NCBI GenBank assembly: GCA_002381805.1
Contig: DFXZ01000004.1
Location: 1-64,000 of the forward strand
Length of the DNA stretch: 64,000 nucleotides
Source of the DNA: Bdellovibrio sp. UBA4095
Lineage (GTDB): Bacteria > Bdellovibrionota > Bdellovibrionia > Bdellovibrionales > Bdellovibrionaceae
Direction: 5' to 3'
Below the pieces are notes generated by a model, which was not told the DNA's origin, searched no databases, and saw nothing but the letters and a program-made list of their open reading frames with translations. Each line of letters opens with the position of its first letter. The first letter of the stretch is position 1. Positions 17,781-25,953 of this stretch are shown one piece after another. The position numbers were made by a program, and so were the translations under genes.

Positions 17781-18455
17781 TCAATGAATGGGCAAAAAAA
17801 CTCTGTCCCAACGCACTGAAGGGTAACGCTGCCCACCCCATTTTCGTTGCCAATCCAGCGACAGCCAAATTAACACCACTTGACCCTTCACCTGGGCCAT
17901 TGGGACTGTTCCCCAATAGCGCGAATCGTCACTTGCATCTCGATTATCGCCAAGAAGAAAAATCTCCTCTGGAGGAACAACAAAAGGTCCAAAATCCTCG
18001 GCTCCCCTTTTTTGGAAGATAACCTTGCGGGAGTGCCCCTGAGTCCGCTCTTCGAAAATATCGAAGAGTTCAGCATTTGGATTGTCTTTGGGCTGATCTA
18101 CAACCTTTTCATATTCTGCTGGAATTTCGTTAATTACTAATCGCCCTTTTATGAGCTGCACTCGATCGCCAGGCAGACCCACAACCCTTTTGACATAGGT
18201 AACCTGAGGCTGCTGAGGATAGTTAAAAATAACCAAATCTCCGTGCTCTGGCAGAGAATAATTCAATACTCCTGAGCGAAAGGGAACCTGCACACCATAG
18301 GCAATACGAGAAGCGAAAATAAAATCACCTGGTTTTAGCGTCGGCTGCATGGAGCCAGTGGGCACTTTATAGGCAGTTACCAAATAGGACCGGACGATGA
18401 GCGCTAGGCTGATTGCTAAAGCTAATATAAGAATGTAATCGCGCCACCGGTTCAT
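17781..18455 (-). CDS. lepB: Signal peptidase I (third tandem copy)
   Basis: A type I signal peptidase of 224 aa that removes signal peptides at the outer face of the inner membrane. One N-terminal membrane segment (about residues 7-27) precedes the catalytic domain. The Ser35 motif TGSMQP, Lys89 in YVKRVVGLPGD and LGDNRDASDDSRYWG are all present, so it should be active. It is the shortest and most divergent of three adjacent copies, with TGS in place of SGS before the nucleophile and a different specificity loop region. The gene follows copy two by 43 bases. Confidence 0.94.
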   Translation of the reverse strand: MNRWRDYILILALAISLALIVRSYLVTAYKVPTGSMQPTLKPGDFIFASRIAYGVQVPFRSGVLNYSLPEHGDLVIFNYPQQPQVTYVKRVVGLPGDRVQLIKGRLVINEIPAEYEKVVDQPKDNPNAELFDIFEERTQGHSRKVIFQKRGAEDFGPFVVPPEEIFLLGDNRDASDDSRYWGTVPMAQVKGQVVLIWLSLDWQRKWGGQRYPSVRWDRVFLPIH

Positions 18456-18498
18456 GAAAATATCTTAAGACCAATGCTAAATAGAAGAAAGGACAAAG

Positions 18499-19203
18499 TT
18501 ACTGCAAAGTCTTGAAGAATCTGTTCCAGCGCAGTTGAGAAGGATCACACACGAACGTCATCGTTGGCAAAGTACCCTCACAAGAGAGCCATATCAGCCA
18601 CGCCCGACCCACCACAAAATGCCCAGCGACCGGCCCCCAAAAGCGCGAGTCACTAGACTGATCACGATTATCCCCCATGAAGAAAAAATGTCCCTCGGGA
18701 ATTTTAAAAACCTGAGGCTCGCCATGGGCCTCGGAATAAAGAAAGCGGACGACATAAGAAATGCGACCATTGTTCTCTGTGAAGTAGGAAAATTCCTTTT
18801 CATTGGCAGAGCTTTCAAAAGGAGTGTGTTCGAAGTTTCGCCCGTTGATCTCCACGCGTCCGTTGAGAACTGTAACTTCTTCTCCAGGCAAGCCAATCAG
18901 CCTCTTAACGTAATGAATATCAGGATTCTCGGGATACTTAAAAACGACAATATCGCCTCGCTGTGGCTGTTTCCATTGGGCCAACCACCGATCTACAAAA
19001 GGAACTCTTAAACCATAGGAAGATTTATTAACAAGAATATGGTCATTAATAAGGAGGTTAGGCACCATACTTCCGGAGGGAATCACGAACGGTTCGATGA
19101 AAGCCCATCGAAAGCCCATGACGAGAAGAATAGGAATCAAGAAAGAAAGGATTGCTTGATTCCAGGTGCCTTTGAGATTTCGCGTTTCTTCTTTACCGCC
19201 CAT
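18499..19203 (-). CDS. lepB: Signal peptidase I (second tandem copy)
   Basis: A 234-aa type I signal peptidase with one N-terminal membrane helix (about residues 18-36). The catalytic Ser45 is in PSGSMVPNL and the general base Lys100 in YVKRLIGLPGE, with the later motif MGDNRDQSSDSRFWGPV. It is clearly more like the upstream copy (identical SYGLRVPF-type block, similar C-terminus with a conserved Cys pair) than the downstream one, which suggests a recent duplication of these two. Only 6 bases separate it from copy one. All catalytic residues are kept. Confidence 0.94.
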   Translation of the reverse strand: MGGKEETRNLKGTWNQAILSFLIPILLVMGFRWAFIEPFVIPSGSMVPNLLINDHILVNKSSYGLRVPFVDRWLAQWKQPQRGDIVVFKYPENPDIHYVKRLIGLPGEEVTVLNGRVEINGRNFEHTPFESSANEKEFSYFTENNGRISYVVRFLYSEAHGEPQVFKIPEGHFFFMGDNRDQSSDSRFWGPVAGHFVVGRAWLIWLSCEGTLPTMTFVCDPSQLRWNRFFKTLQ

Positions 19204-19209
19204 TAAACA

Positions 19210-19974
19210 CTAATTAACGGGATGAAAGAATCGGCCCCAGCGAATTGTCATCGGGTTGCACAGGAATGGCAATGCTGGGACGGTTTCTTCACAACTTAGC
19301 CAAACAAACATTGCCCGACCTAGAATGTTTTCCTTAGGCAAGAAGCCCCAGATGCGGCCATCCGAAGAGTTCATACGATTGTCACCCATTACAAAAAGGT
19401 GGCCTTCAGGGACGGTCACTGGTCCGAAAGTTTCAAAAATATCACCTTTGCGGAGTAAGATCGAATGGTCTTTGCCCATCAGATCTTCTGTAAAACCGAC
19501 ATAATTTTCTTTGCTATCGTTAATGTTACCATCTCTTTGGAAGTCTCGATCCCTTAACCAAGCGAACTCGTCCATGTCTGTCGGAACTTTCTTTTCCATC
19601 GGTTTGTCATTGATGAAAAGAGTGCCGTTTTCATAATAGATTTTGTCGCCAGCTTCCCCAACAATCCGCTTGATAAAGAAGGTGCTCATATCTTTGGGGT
19701 ATTTAAATACAATCACTTCGCCGCGCTTGGGCTCACTAAACTTGACCAGCCATTTTTCGCTGAAAGGAACGCGCAGCCCGTAAGTCAATTTATTCACAAA
19801 GATGTGATCATGAATCAAAAGTGATGGAAGCATCGAGCCTGACGGAATGACATAAGCTTCGATAAAGCCCCAACGAATGAAAAGCGCAATGAAAACCGCC
19901 AAAAAGAGAGAGCCCCATCCTTCTGTCCAGAAGTACTTGGTTCGCCAGTTCCAGCCATTTTTGTTTTCACTCAT
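19210..19974 (-). CDS. lepB: Signal peptidase I (first tandem copy)
   Basis: A 254-aa type I signal peptidase. The membrane helix is at about residues 22-40, Ser47 in PSGSMLPSL is the nucleophile and Lys102 in FIKRIVGEAGD the base, and the motif MGDNRMNSSDGRIWGF is complete. It lies directly downstream of lepA (27 bases), the same lepA-lepB order as in Escherichia coli, so this is the likely ancestral copy. The middle of the protein (about residues 110-175) is longer than in the other two copies and rich in charged residues, which may alter substrate choice. Confidence 0.95.
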   Translation of the reverse strand: MSENKNGWNWRTKYFWTEGWGSLFLAVFIALFIRWGFIEAYVIPSGSMLPSLLIHDHIFVNKLTYGLRVPFSEKWLVKFSEPKRGEVIVFKYPKDMSTFFIKRIVGEAGDKIYYENGTLFINDKPMEKKVPTDMDEFAWLRDRDFQRDGNINDSKENYVGFTEDLMGKDHSILLRKGDIFETFGPVTVPEGHLFVMGDNRMNSSDGRIWGFLPKENILGRAMFVWLSCEETVPALPFLCNPMTIRWGRFFHPVN

Positions 19975-20001
19975 GTTGCCTCCATGTAGCCGAGCCTAAG
20001 A

Positions 20002-21801
20002 CTAATCCTCTACCTTTAAGATCGCTAAGAACGCTTCCTGAGGGACATCCACAGATCCAATCTGCTTCATGCGTTTTTTACCCTCTTTTTGGCGTTCTAA
20101 TAGTTTTCTCTTACGAGAAATATCACCACCATAACACTTCGCGGTCACGTCTTTTCTCAAAGCTCCGAGCGTTTCGCGTGCGACAATCTTCGAACCTATA
20201 GCTGCCTGAATAGCAACTTGGTACTGCTGGCGCGGAATAAGCTCTTTCATCTTTTCAGTTAAAGCACGACCTCTGGTGATGGCTTTCGATTTATGAATAA
20301 TTAAAGAAAGTGCATCGATGGGCTCTCCATTGATCAGAATGTCCATCTTAACAAGGTCCGCCTCTTCAAATCCGATGAATTCGTACTCCAGGGATGCGTA
20401 TCCCTTAGAAATTGACTTGAGACGGTCATAGAAATCCATCACCATTTCATTCATAGGAAGCTTGTACTCGATGATAACCTTTTTTTCGGTGACATAGTCC
20501 ATACGCTGTTGCATGCCGCGCTTGTCTTCACAAAGCTTTAAGATACCACCGATATAATCGGTCGGCGTATGGATTACGACTTTTACGTAAGGCTCCTCGA
20601 ACTTGGCAATCGCTGTCTCGACTGGCATGTGCGATGGGTTCTCGAGCATAATTTCGGTGCCGTCAGTCTTTGTAATTCGATACACCACCGTTGGCGCCGT
20701 GGTGATTAGATCCAGGTTGAATTCTCGCTCTAAACGCTCCTGGACGATTTCCATATGGAGAAGTCCCAAGAAGCCACAGCGATAACCGAATCCTAACGCA
20801 GCTGATTTTTCGACCTCGAAAGTCAGAGAGGAATCATTCAGACAAAGCTTGTCCAGAGCATCCCGAAGGTTTTCATACTCCGACGCCACGATAGGAAAGA
20901 TACCAGCAAAAACCATCGGCTTGATTTTTTGGAAACCCGGCAATGGAGCAGTTGCAGGGTGCTTAGTGGATGTGACTGTATCACCCACTTTTACGTCACG
21001 GATATCCTTGATACCGCAGATGATAAATCCCACTTCACCGGCCTCAAGAGTATCTTGAGCTACCGGAAATGGAGTGTACTTACCCATTCGCAAAACTTCA
21101 TAATCGCGATCGGTAGCCATGAACTTAATTTTATCACCTTTTCGAATCACACCGTCCATCATTCGTACTAGGACAACGACCCCCTGATAAGCATCAAACC
21201 AAGAGTCAAAAATCAGCCCTCTTGGTGTTAATGTCCGATCTGCCTTTGGTGGAGGTACTTTTTCAACGATTGATTCCAAAATTTCGACGATGCCGATTTT
21301 TTCTTTGGCTGACGCGTGAATAATCCCGGTGCAATCCAAACCGATAGAGTCTTCGATCTGCTTGGTGACTCCTTCTGGATCCGCAGAGGGAAGATCAATC
21401 TTGTTGAGAACTGGAATGATTTCTAGATTATTTTCCAAAGCCAAATAAACATTGGCCAAGGTTTGAGCTTCAACTCCCTGAGCCGCATCGACCACGAGAA
21501 TAGCTCCCTCGCACGCAGCCAAGGAACGAGACACTTCGTAAGAAAAATCCACGTGTCCCGGAGTATCGATCAGATTGATTTGGTAAGTATTGCCATCTTT
21601 TGATTTAAAGTTCAGACATACAGTCTGCGCTTTAATAGTGATCCCACGCTCTCTTTCCAGCTCCATATTATCCAAGAACTGGTTTTTCTTCTCGCGATCG
21701 CTCAATGCGCCTGTTGCATTCAACAGTCCGTCAGCCAAGGTCGATTTGCCATGGTCAATGTGCGCGATAATGGAAAAGTTACGAATGAATTTTGGATCCA
21801 T
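20002..21801 (-). CDS. lepA: Elongation factor 4 (LepA)
   Basis: LepA is a ribosome-associated GTPase that influences translation under ionic stress and helps 30S assembly. The 599-aa protein carries all G motifs: AHIDHGKSTL (G1), RGIT in switch I, DTPGHVDFSYE (G3) and NKIDLP (G4). The family-specific C-terminal domain contains KCYGGDISRKRKLLERQKEGKKRMK. Length and start (ATG 21801, with GGGGG upstream) are normal. It lies 69 bases after metK; two mutually exclusive hairpins can form in that gap. Confidence 0.98.
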   Translation of the reverse strand: MDPKFIRNFSIIAHIDHGKSTLADGLLNATGALSDREKKNQFLDNMELERERGITIKAQTVCLNFKSKDGNTYQINLIDTPGHVDFSYEVSRSLAACEGAILVVDAAQGVEAQTLANVYLALENNLEIIPVLNKIDLPSADPEGVTKQIEDSIGLDCTGIIHASAKEKIGIVEILESIVEKVPPPKADRTLTPRGLIFDSWFDAYQGVVVLVRMMDGVIRKGDKIKFMATDRDYEVLRMGKYTPFPVAQDTLEAGEVGFIICGIKDIRDVKVGDTVTSTKHPATAPLPGFQKIKPMVFAGIFPIVASEYENLRDALDKLCLNDSSLTFEVEKSAALGFGYRCGFLGLLHMEIVQERLEREFNLDLITTAPTVVYRITKTDGTEIMLENPSHMPVETAIAKFEEPYVKVVIHTPTDYIGGILKLCEDKRGMQQRMDYVTEKKVIIEYKLPMNEMVMDFYDRLKSISKGYASLEYEFIGFEEADLVKMDILINGEPIDALSLIIHKSKAITRGRALTEKMKELIPRQQYQVAIQAAIGSKIVARETLGALRKDVTAKCYGGDISRKRKLLERQKEGKKRMKQIGSVDVPQEAFLAILKVED

Positions 21802-21833
21802 ATTGAGCTAACCCCCAAGGATTATCACTTATT

Positions 21834-21869
21834 TACCGGTTCAACTCTACGAAAGTTTCACCGGTAGAG
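21834..21869 (-). promoter_or_regulatory. Two overlapping, mutually exclusive inverted repeats between metK and lepA
   Basis: TACCGGT (21834-21840) can pair with ACCGGTA (21860-21866), and CTCTAC (21845-21850) can pair with GTAGAG (21864-21869). They share bases 21864-21866, so both cannot form at once. On the minus strand they sit immediately after the metK stop and before lepA. No clear T-run follows, so a simple terminator is unlikely. An RNA switch, a processing site or chance are all possible. Confidence 0.35.
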
Positions 21870-21870
21870 A

Positions 21871-23034
21871 TTAGGCAAGATTTTTAACAGCGTCTTTAAG
21901 AGCTTCGACTTTATTGAGTTTTTCCCAAGAGAAGCTTTCTTCGGTACGGCCAAAGTGACCATACGCAGCTGTCGGGCTGTAAATGGGTTTTAATAGATCA
22001 AGTTCCCGAGTTATTCGCGCGGGTCTTAAGTCAAACACCTGACGAACAGCTTTTTCTAGAACCTCAGGACCCACTTGGCTAGTACCAAAGTCATTGACCG
22101 AAATGCTGACAGGTTCAGCAACTCCGATCGCATAGGCAACTTGAAGAAGGCAGCGATTCGCCAACCCCGCCGCAACGATGTTCTTAGCGATATGGCGCGC
22201 CGCATATGCTGCGGAGCGGTCAACTTTGGAAGGATCTTTCCCCGAAAATGCTCCACCACCGTGGGCTCCATGTCCACCATAAGTGTCTACGATTATTTTT
22301 CGGCCTGTCAATCCAGCATCACCCATAGGGCCACCCAATACAAAGCGCCCGGTTGGATTGATGAAGAACTTCGTCTTAGAATCCAGCCACTCCGCTGGGA
22401 TTGATTTTTTAATCAGTTCCTCGGTAATAAACTCTTTGATGGTGGAGCTATTCACAGACTCCGAATGTTGGGTCGAAACGACAACAGCATCAATTCTGCG
22501 AGCGACGCCGTTTTCATACTGAACAGTGACTTGAGATTTTGCATCTGGACGTAGCCAGTCGACCTTATTCGCTTTGCGTAAAGCGGCCAGATCTTTCACC
22601 AACTTATGTGACATCGCTATACTAAGTGGCATCATTTCAGGAGTCTCATTGACCGCATATCCAAACATCAGGCCCTGATCTCCAGCTCCCTGGTCATCGG
22701 AAAGCGTCTCTTTTACACCGACAGCGATATCTGGAGACTGCTGTCCCACTGCCACCATAACTCCGCAAGTTTTGTAGTCGAAACCTTTTTCAGAGTCGTC
22801 ATAACCAATGCGTTTGATGACGTCGCGAGCAATTTCCGAGAAGTTAATTTTTGCAGACGTCGTTATTTCACCGGCAATTGCTACCAAACCAGTTGTTAAC
22901 ATCGTCTCGCAAGCGACACGTCCCTTGGGGTCTTGAGCTAAGATAGCATCCAAGATACCGTCAGAGATTTGGTCCGCCATTTTATCAGGATGCCCCTCAG
23001 AAACCGATTCACTGGTAAACAGGTAGTTTTTCAC
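21871..23034 (-). CDS. metK: S-adenosylmethionine synthetase
   Basis: MetK makes S-adenosylmethionine from methionine and ATP. Motifs include FTSESVSEGHPDK with the ATP-binding His, GAGDQGLMFGYA, GGPMGDAGLTGRKIIVDTYGG and GGGAFSGKDPSKVDRSAAYAAR read in order. I prefer GTG 23034 as start, because GAGGA lies 8 bases upstream and the N-terminus MKNYLFTSES matches the family. The in-frame ATG at 23049 has no Shine-Dalgarno site. The product is 387 aa. I looked for a SAM riboswitch in the leader and did not recognise one. Confidence 0.97.
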   Translation of the reverse strand: MKNYLFTSESVSEGHPDKMADQISDGILDAILAQDPKGRVACETMLTTGLVAIAGEITTSAKINFSEIARDVIKRIGYDDSEKGFDYKTCGVMVAVGQQSPDIAVGVKETLSDDQGAGDQGLMFGYAVNETPEMMPLSIAMSHKLVKDLAALRKANKVDWLRPDAKSQVTVQYENGVARRIDAVVVSTQHSESVNSSTIKEFITEELIKKSIPAEWLDSKTKFFINPTGRFVLGGPMGDAGLTGRKIIVDTYGGHGAHGGGAFSGKDPSKVDRSAAYAARHIAKNIVAAGLANRCLLQVAYAIGVAEPVSISVNDFGTSQVGPEVLEKAVRQVFDLRPARITRELDLLKPIYSPTAAYGHFGRTEESFSWEKLNKVEALKDAVKNLA

Positions 23035-23096
23035 GTTTTGATTCCTCATAAGGAAAACAGGTTATAGGCCGCGCCGTCTATGTAAACGAAGGGCCC

Positions 23097-23125
23097 AAAC
23101 TACCAAAAGGCTCTGGAGGGGTCAA
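23097..23125 (-). promoter_or_regulatory. Possible sigma-70 promoter of metK
   Basis: TTGACC (23120-23125), a 17-base spacer and TAGTTT (23097-23102) are found on the minus strand just after the hpf terminator and about 65 bases before the metK start. The -35 is good and the -10 is moderate. Confidence 0.4.
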
Positions 23126-23151
23126 GAAAAGAGGCGGTTGAACACCGCCTC
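23125..23151 (-). terminator. Rho-independent terminator after hpf
   Basis: On the minus strand, GAGGCGGT (23144-23151), a 5-base loop and ACCGCCTC (23131-23138) form a perfect 8-bp GC-rich stem followed by TTTTCTT. It lies 32 bases after the hpf stop, separating the rpoN-hpf genes from metK. Confidence 0.8.
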
Positions 23152-23182
23152 AGAAGGAATTGAACTGTAGAATAAGACTCTT

Positions 23183-23533
23183 TTAAGCGGCCTTTTTAAA
23201 GCGCATGGCAGCCTCGACCCGGCCCCCTTTGGTCAACTCAGGTTTTTTGTGATTCTTAAGCTGCTTTGAGATCTTCAAAAACTGCTTTTCCAATTTTTCC
23301 GCAACCGAATCAACCACTGAATAGACATCGGCCCCAGACCCGGTGGCCTTAAAATACTTATGAGGCGTATTCACTGATATTTCCACGCAGAAGTTATTTT
23401 TCTGTTTGCTGTAGGAAACACTGCCGTAACCATCTTTAAGCAAAAATCGCCCGACCTCCCCCATTCGCTCTTCGGTATACGAAACCAGCGATTCGGAATG
23501 ATCAAGGTGCCTAAAAGTATAGTTGAGTTTCAT
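23183..23533 (-). CDS. hpf: Ribosome hibernation promoting factor (short HPF / RaiA family)
   Basis: This short protein binds the 30S decoding region and inactivates ribosomes when growth stops. The 116-aa product covers the single S30AE domain. The helix with EERMGEVGRFL is near the start, NNFCVEISVNTPHKYFKATGSGADVYSVVD in the middle (quoted in parts: VEISVNTPHKYFKA and DVYSVVDSV), and a basic helix KLEKQFLKISKQLKNHK follows. It lacks the long-form dimerisation tail. Its place just downstream of rpoN is the classic rpoN-hpf arrangement, and it has its own terminator. Confidence 0.93.
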   Translation of the reverse strand: MKLNYTFRHLDHSESLVSYTEERMGEVGRFLLKDGYGSVSYSKQKNNFCVEISVNTPHKYFKATGSGADVYSVVDSVAEKLEKQFLKISKQLKNHKKPELTKGGRVEAAMRFKKAA

Positions 23534-23772
23534 TTAAATCTCCTTTGCCCCTTTCAAGGCTTTGGTTGCGGTTACTGCTTTCTTATCGGCCCGGCTAGAC
23601 CAAAGCTGAGCCCTTTTTTCAAGACTCCGTGGTTTTTATTTTCGGTTAGTTGATTTTGAAGAAAACTCTAGAAAAATTTGCCTAGTCGCAAAGCACATGA
23701 TCAAAAAGTAGCCAGACCAGCCTTCTCAAAAAGAGACTGGAGAGGATTTATTATTAAATAACGTTTATTTTA

Positions 23773-25203
23773 TCAGAAATACTTTTTACGTTGAGATGAC
23801 GGCAGAATCTTAAGTACATCACGATATTTTGCAACCGTTCTTCGTGCGATCTGAATTCCATCCGTCTTTAAAAGATCCACGATCTTCTGATCGGACAGAG
23901 GATTCTTAGGATCTTCCTTAGCGACCAAATCCTTGATCTTCACTTTGACAGACTCACTTGCAAGAGAGTCTCCCCCATCAGAAGAACTGATGCCGGAGTT
24001 AAAGAAGTATTTCAACTCGTAGATCCCTTGAGGAGTATGCACGTACTTTGCCGTAGTCACTCGGCTGACCGTGGACTCATGCATTCCTATATCATTCGCG
24101 ATATCGCGCAGAACCATCGGCTTCAAATATTCAGAGCCTTTTTCGAAGAAGTCCTTTTGATGCTTTACGATCGATTCCGCAACTTTGTAAATCGTTCTCT
24201 GCCTCTGATGAATTGACTTAATCAACCAAACTGCAGAGCGTAGCTTTTCTTGGATATAGTCCTGAGTTTTATCTCCTGACTTTCCACCCTTTAGAACATT
24301 TTTATAAAAGTTCGATATTTTTAGTCGTGGAAGACCATCTTCGTTCAAGGAAACAACATAGTCGTCTCCAACTTTATACACATAAACATCAGGAGTGACA
24401 TAGTGCGTGTCTGCAGTGGCATAGGCGCGACCTGGCTTGGGATCCATTGCATAGATGATCTTGCACAGCTCGATAATGTCTTCAACTTCCCGGCCCATGG
24501 CTTTGGCGATGGCTTCGTAATTTTTCTTTTCAAGTTCTTTTAAGTGATTATTGATCAAATGAACCAGATCGTGAGTGTCTTCTTCCAAATGCTTAGCTTG
24601 AATTAGCAGACATTCTTTCAAATCACGCGCACCCACTCCGGGCGGGTCGAATTCATGAATGAGGGAAAGGGTGTCCTCGAGTAGGTCTAGTTCGAGGCCC
24701 TCTTCTTCAGCAATTTGATCCATTGGAATTTTCAACCAACCATCATCGTCGATCGCACCGATAAGAGCATCAGCTGCTCTTTCTTCTTCTTCCGAGAATC
24801 CGTTCATTTTAACTTGCCAGTAAAGGTGATCCGCTAAGGTTTCCGAAGCCGTGATCACGTTCTCATAGTTCATGATCTCTTCGGAGCCCGCCATTCCAGA
24901 CTGTGGCGGTTTTTGATTGGCTTCAATATAGGCTTCCCATTCGAACTCGTCTTGCTTTTGCGGATCTTGAGCATTGGGGTCGGCAGCTTCTGCGCCTTCC
25001 ACCTGCTCCGCAACCTCTTTAGTGCGCTGCAAGTCCTCTTCTTTAAGAGTTTCGGCTTCTTCTAAAATGGGATTTTCTTCGAGTTCTGCACGAACGGCCG
25101 ACTCTAACTCCATACGCGACATTTGCAAAAGCTTAATCGCCTGTTGCAATTGCGGAGTTATCACCAGAGACTGGCTCAGGTTCATCGTCTGTCGAAGAGC
25201 CAT
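23773..25203 (-). CDS. rpoN: RNA polymerase sigma-54 factor
   Basis: Sigma-54 directs polymerase to -24/-12 promoters, which need enhancer-binding AAA+ activators. Region I is glutamine/leucine-rich (LSQSLVITPQLQQAIKLLQ, residues about 9-27), followed by an acidic region II (about 45-100). The core-binding domain contains FDPPGVGARDLKECLLIQA, a HTH at about residues 365-390 contains HESTVSRVTTAKY, and the RpoN box ARRTVAKYRD is near the C-terminus. The length of 476 aa is normal. It follows lptB, as in gamma-proteobacteria. A matching activator gene with an FHA domain lies about 21 kb away in this window. Confidence 0.98.
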   Translation of the reverse strand: MALRQTMNLSQSLVITPQLQQAIKLLQMSRMELESAVRAELEENPILEEAETLKEEDLQRTKEVAEQVEGAEAADPNAQDPQKQDEFEWEAYIEANQKPPQSGMAGSEEIMNYENVITASETLADHLYWQVKMNGFSEEEERAADALIGAIDDDGWLKIPMDQIAEEEGLELDLLEDTLSLIHEFDPPGVGARDLKECLLIQAKHLEEDTHDLVHLINNHLKELEKKNYEAIAKAMGREVEDIIELCKIIYAMDPKPGRAYATADTHYVTPDVYVYKVGDDYVVSLNEDGLPRLKISNFYKNVLKGGKSGDKTQDYIQEKLRSAVWLIKSIHQRQRTIYKVAESIVKHQKDFFEKGSEYLKPMVLRDIANDIGMHESTVSRVTTAKYVHTPQGIYELKYFFNSGISSSDGGDSLASESVKVKIKDLVAKEDPKNPLSDQKIVDLLKTDGIQIARRTVAKYRDVLKILPSSQRKKYF

Positions 25204-25230
25204 GAATTTCCTTTCGTTACGTGCAAATAT

Positions 25231-25953
25231 TTACAATCTAAAGTTTTCACCCAGATAAAACTTACGAGCTAATTCTGAGTTTACGATTTGATCCGCGCTT
25301 CCGCTCACCTGGATCTTACCGTCCTTCAGTATATAAGCATAATCGCAAATACCTAAAGTCTCACGCACGTTGTGATCCGTTATGAGAACTCCTATACCTT
25401 TGGCCTTAAGATCGCGGATGATATTTTGAATGTCGCCGACCGCGATTGGGTCAATACCCGCAAAGGGTTCATCCAACAGTAAAAATTTGGGTGATCCGGC
25501 TAGAGCCCGCGCGATTTCCACACGTCGCCTTTCACCACCAGAGAGCGCATAACCATAGTTATCGCGAATATGACCCACGTGAAAATCGGCAATGAGCTGC
25601 TCTAACTTTTCAGAACGTTGTGCGCCTGAATAGCCGTGAGCCTCTAAAGCCACAGTAATGTTTTCTGCTACCGTGAGTTTGCGAAAAATGCTGGGTTCTT
25701 GCGCCAGGTAACTTAATCCGACTCTTGCGCGACGATACATAGGTTCGGAGGTGATGTTCTCTTCGTCGATATTGATACTACCCGCATCTGGCTGAACCAG
25801 CCCCACGACCATATAGAATGAAGTGGTCTTGCCGGCCCCATTAGGCCCCAAAAGACCGACGACCTGGCCTGACTCGACAGAAAAAGACACGCTGTCAACG
25901 ACCTTTCGTTTTTTAAAAGCCTTTGAAATGTCTTTCACCGTGAGCATACTCAT
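25231..25953 (-). CDS. lptB: LPS export ABC transporter ATP-binding protein LptB
   Basis: LptB powers extraction of lipopolysaccharide from the inner membrane with LptF and LptG. Motifs: Walker A GPNGAGKTTSF, Q-loop YLAQEPSIFRKL, signature LSGGERRRVEIARAL, Walker B FLLLDEPFAGIDP and switch histidine ITDHNVRE. All are characteristic of LptB rather than a generic importer ATPase. At 240 aa it is of normal size. Its ATG overlaps the end of the upstream lptC/lptA-type gene (ATGA), and rpoN follows 27 bases on. lptF and lptG are not in the window. Confidence 0.97.
   Translation of the reverse strand: MSMLTVKDISKAFKKRKVVDSVSFSVESGQVVGLLGPNGAGKTTSFYMVVGLVQPDAGSINIDEENITSEPMYRRARVGLSYLAQEPSIFRKLTVAENITVALEAHGYSGAQRSEKLEQLIADFHVGHIRDNYGYALSGGERRRVEIARALAGSPKFLLLDEPFAGIDPIAVGDIQNIIRDLKAKGIGVLITDHNVRETLGICDYAYILKDGKIQVSGSADQIVNSELARKFYLGENFRL

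Noticed and set aside
23035..23182. Possible SAM riboswitch in front of metK
   Set aside because: Only the hpf terminator and a plausible promoter are visible. I could not match the remaining leader to any SAM riboswitch core by eye; a covariance-model search would decide.
23690..23760. Hairpin CCAG...CTGG after rpoN as terminator
   Set aside because: The stem is interrupted and the T-run is displaced. rpoN and hpf may be co-transcribed in either case, so it was not listed.
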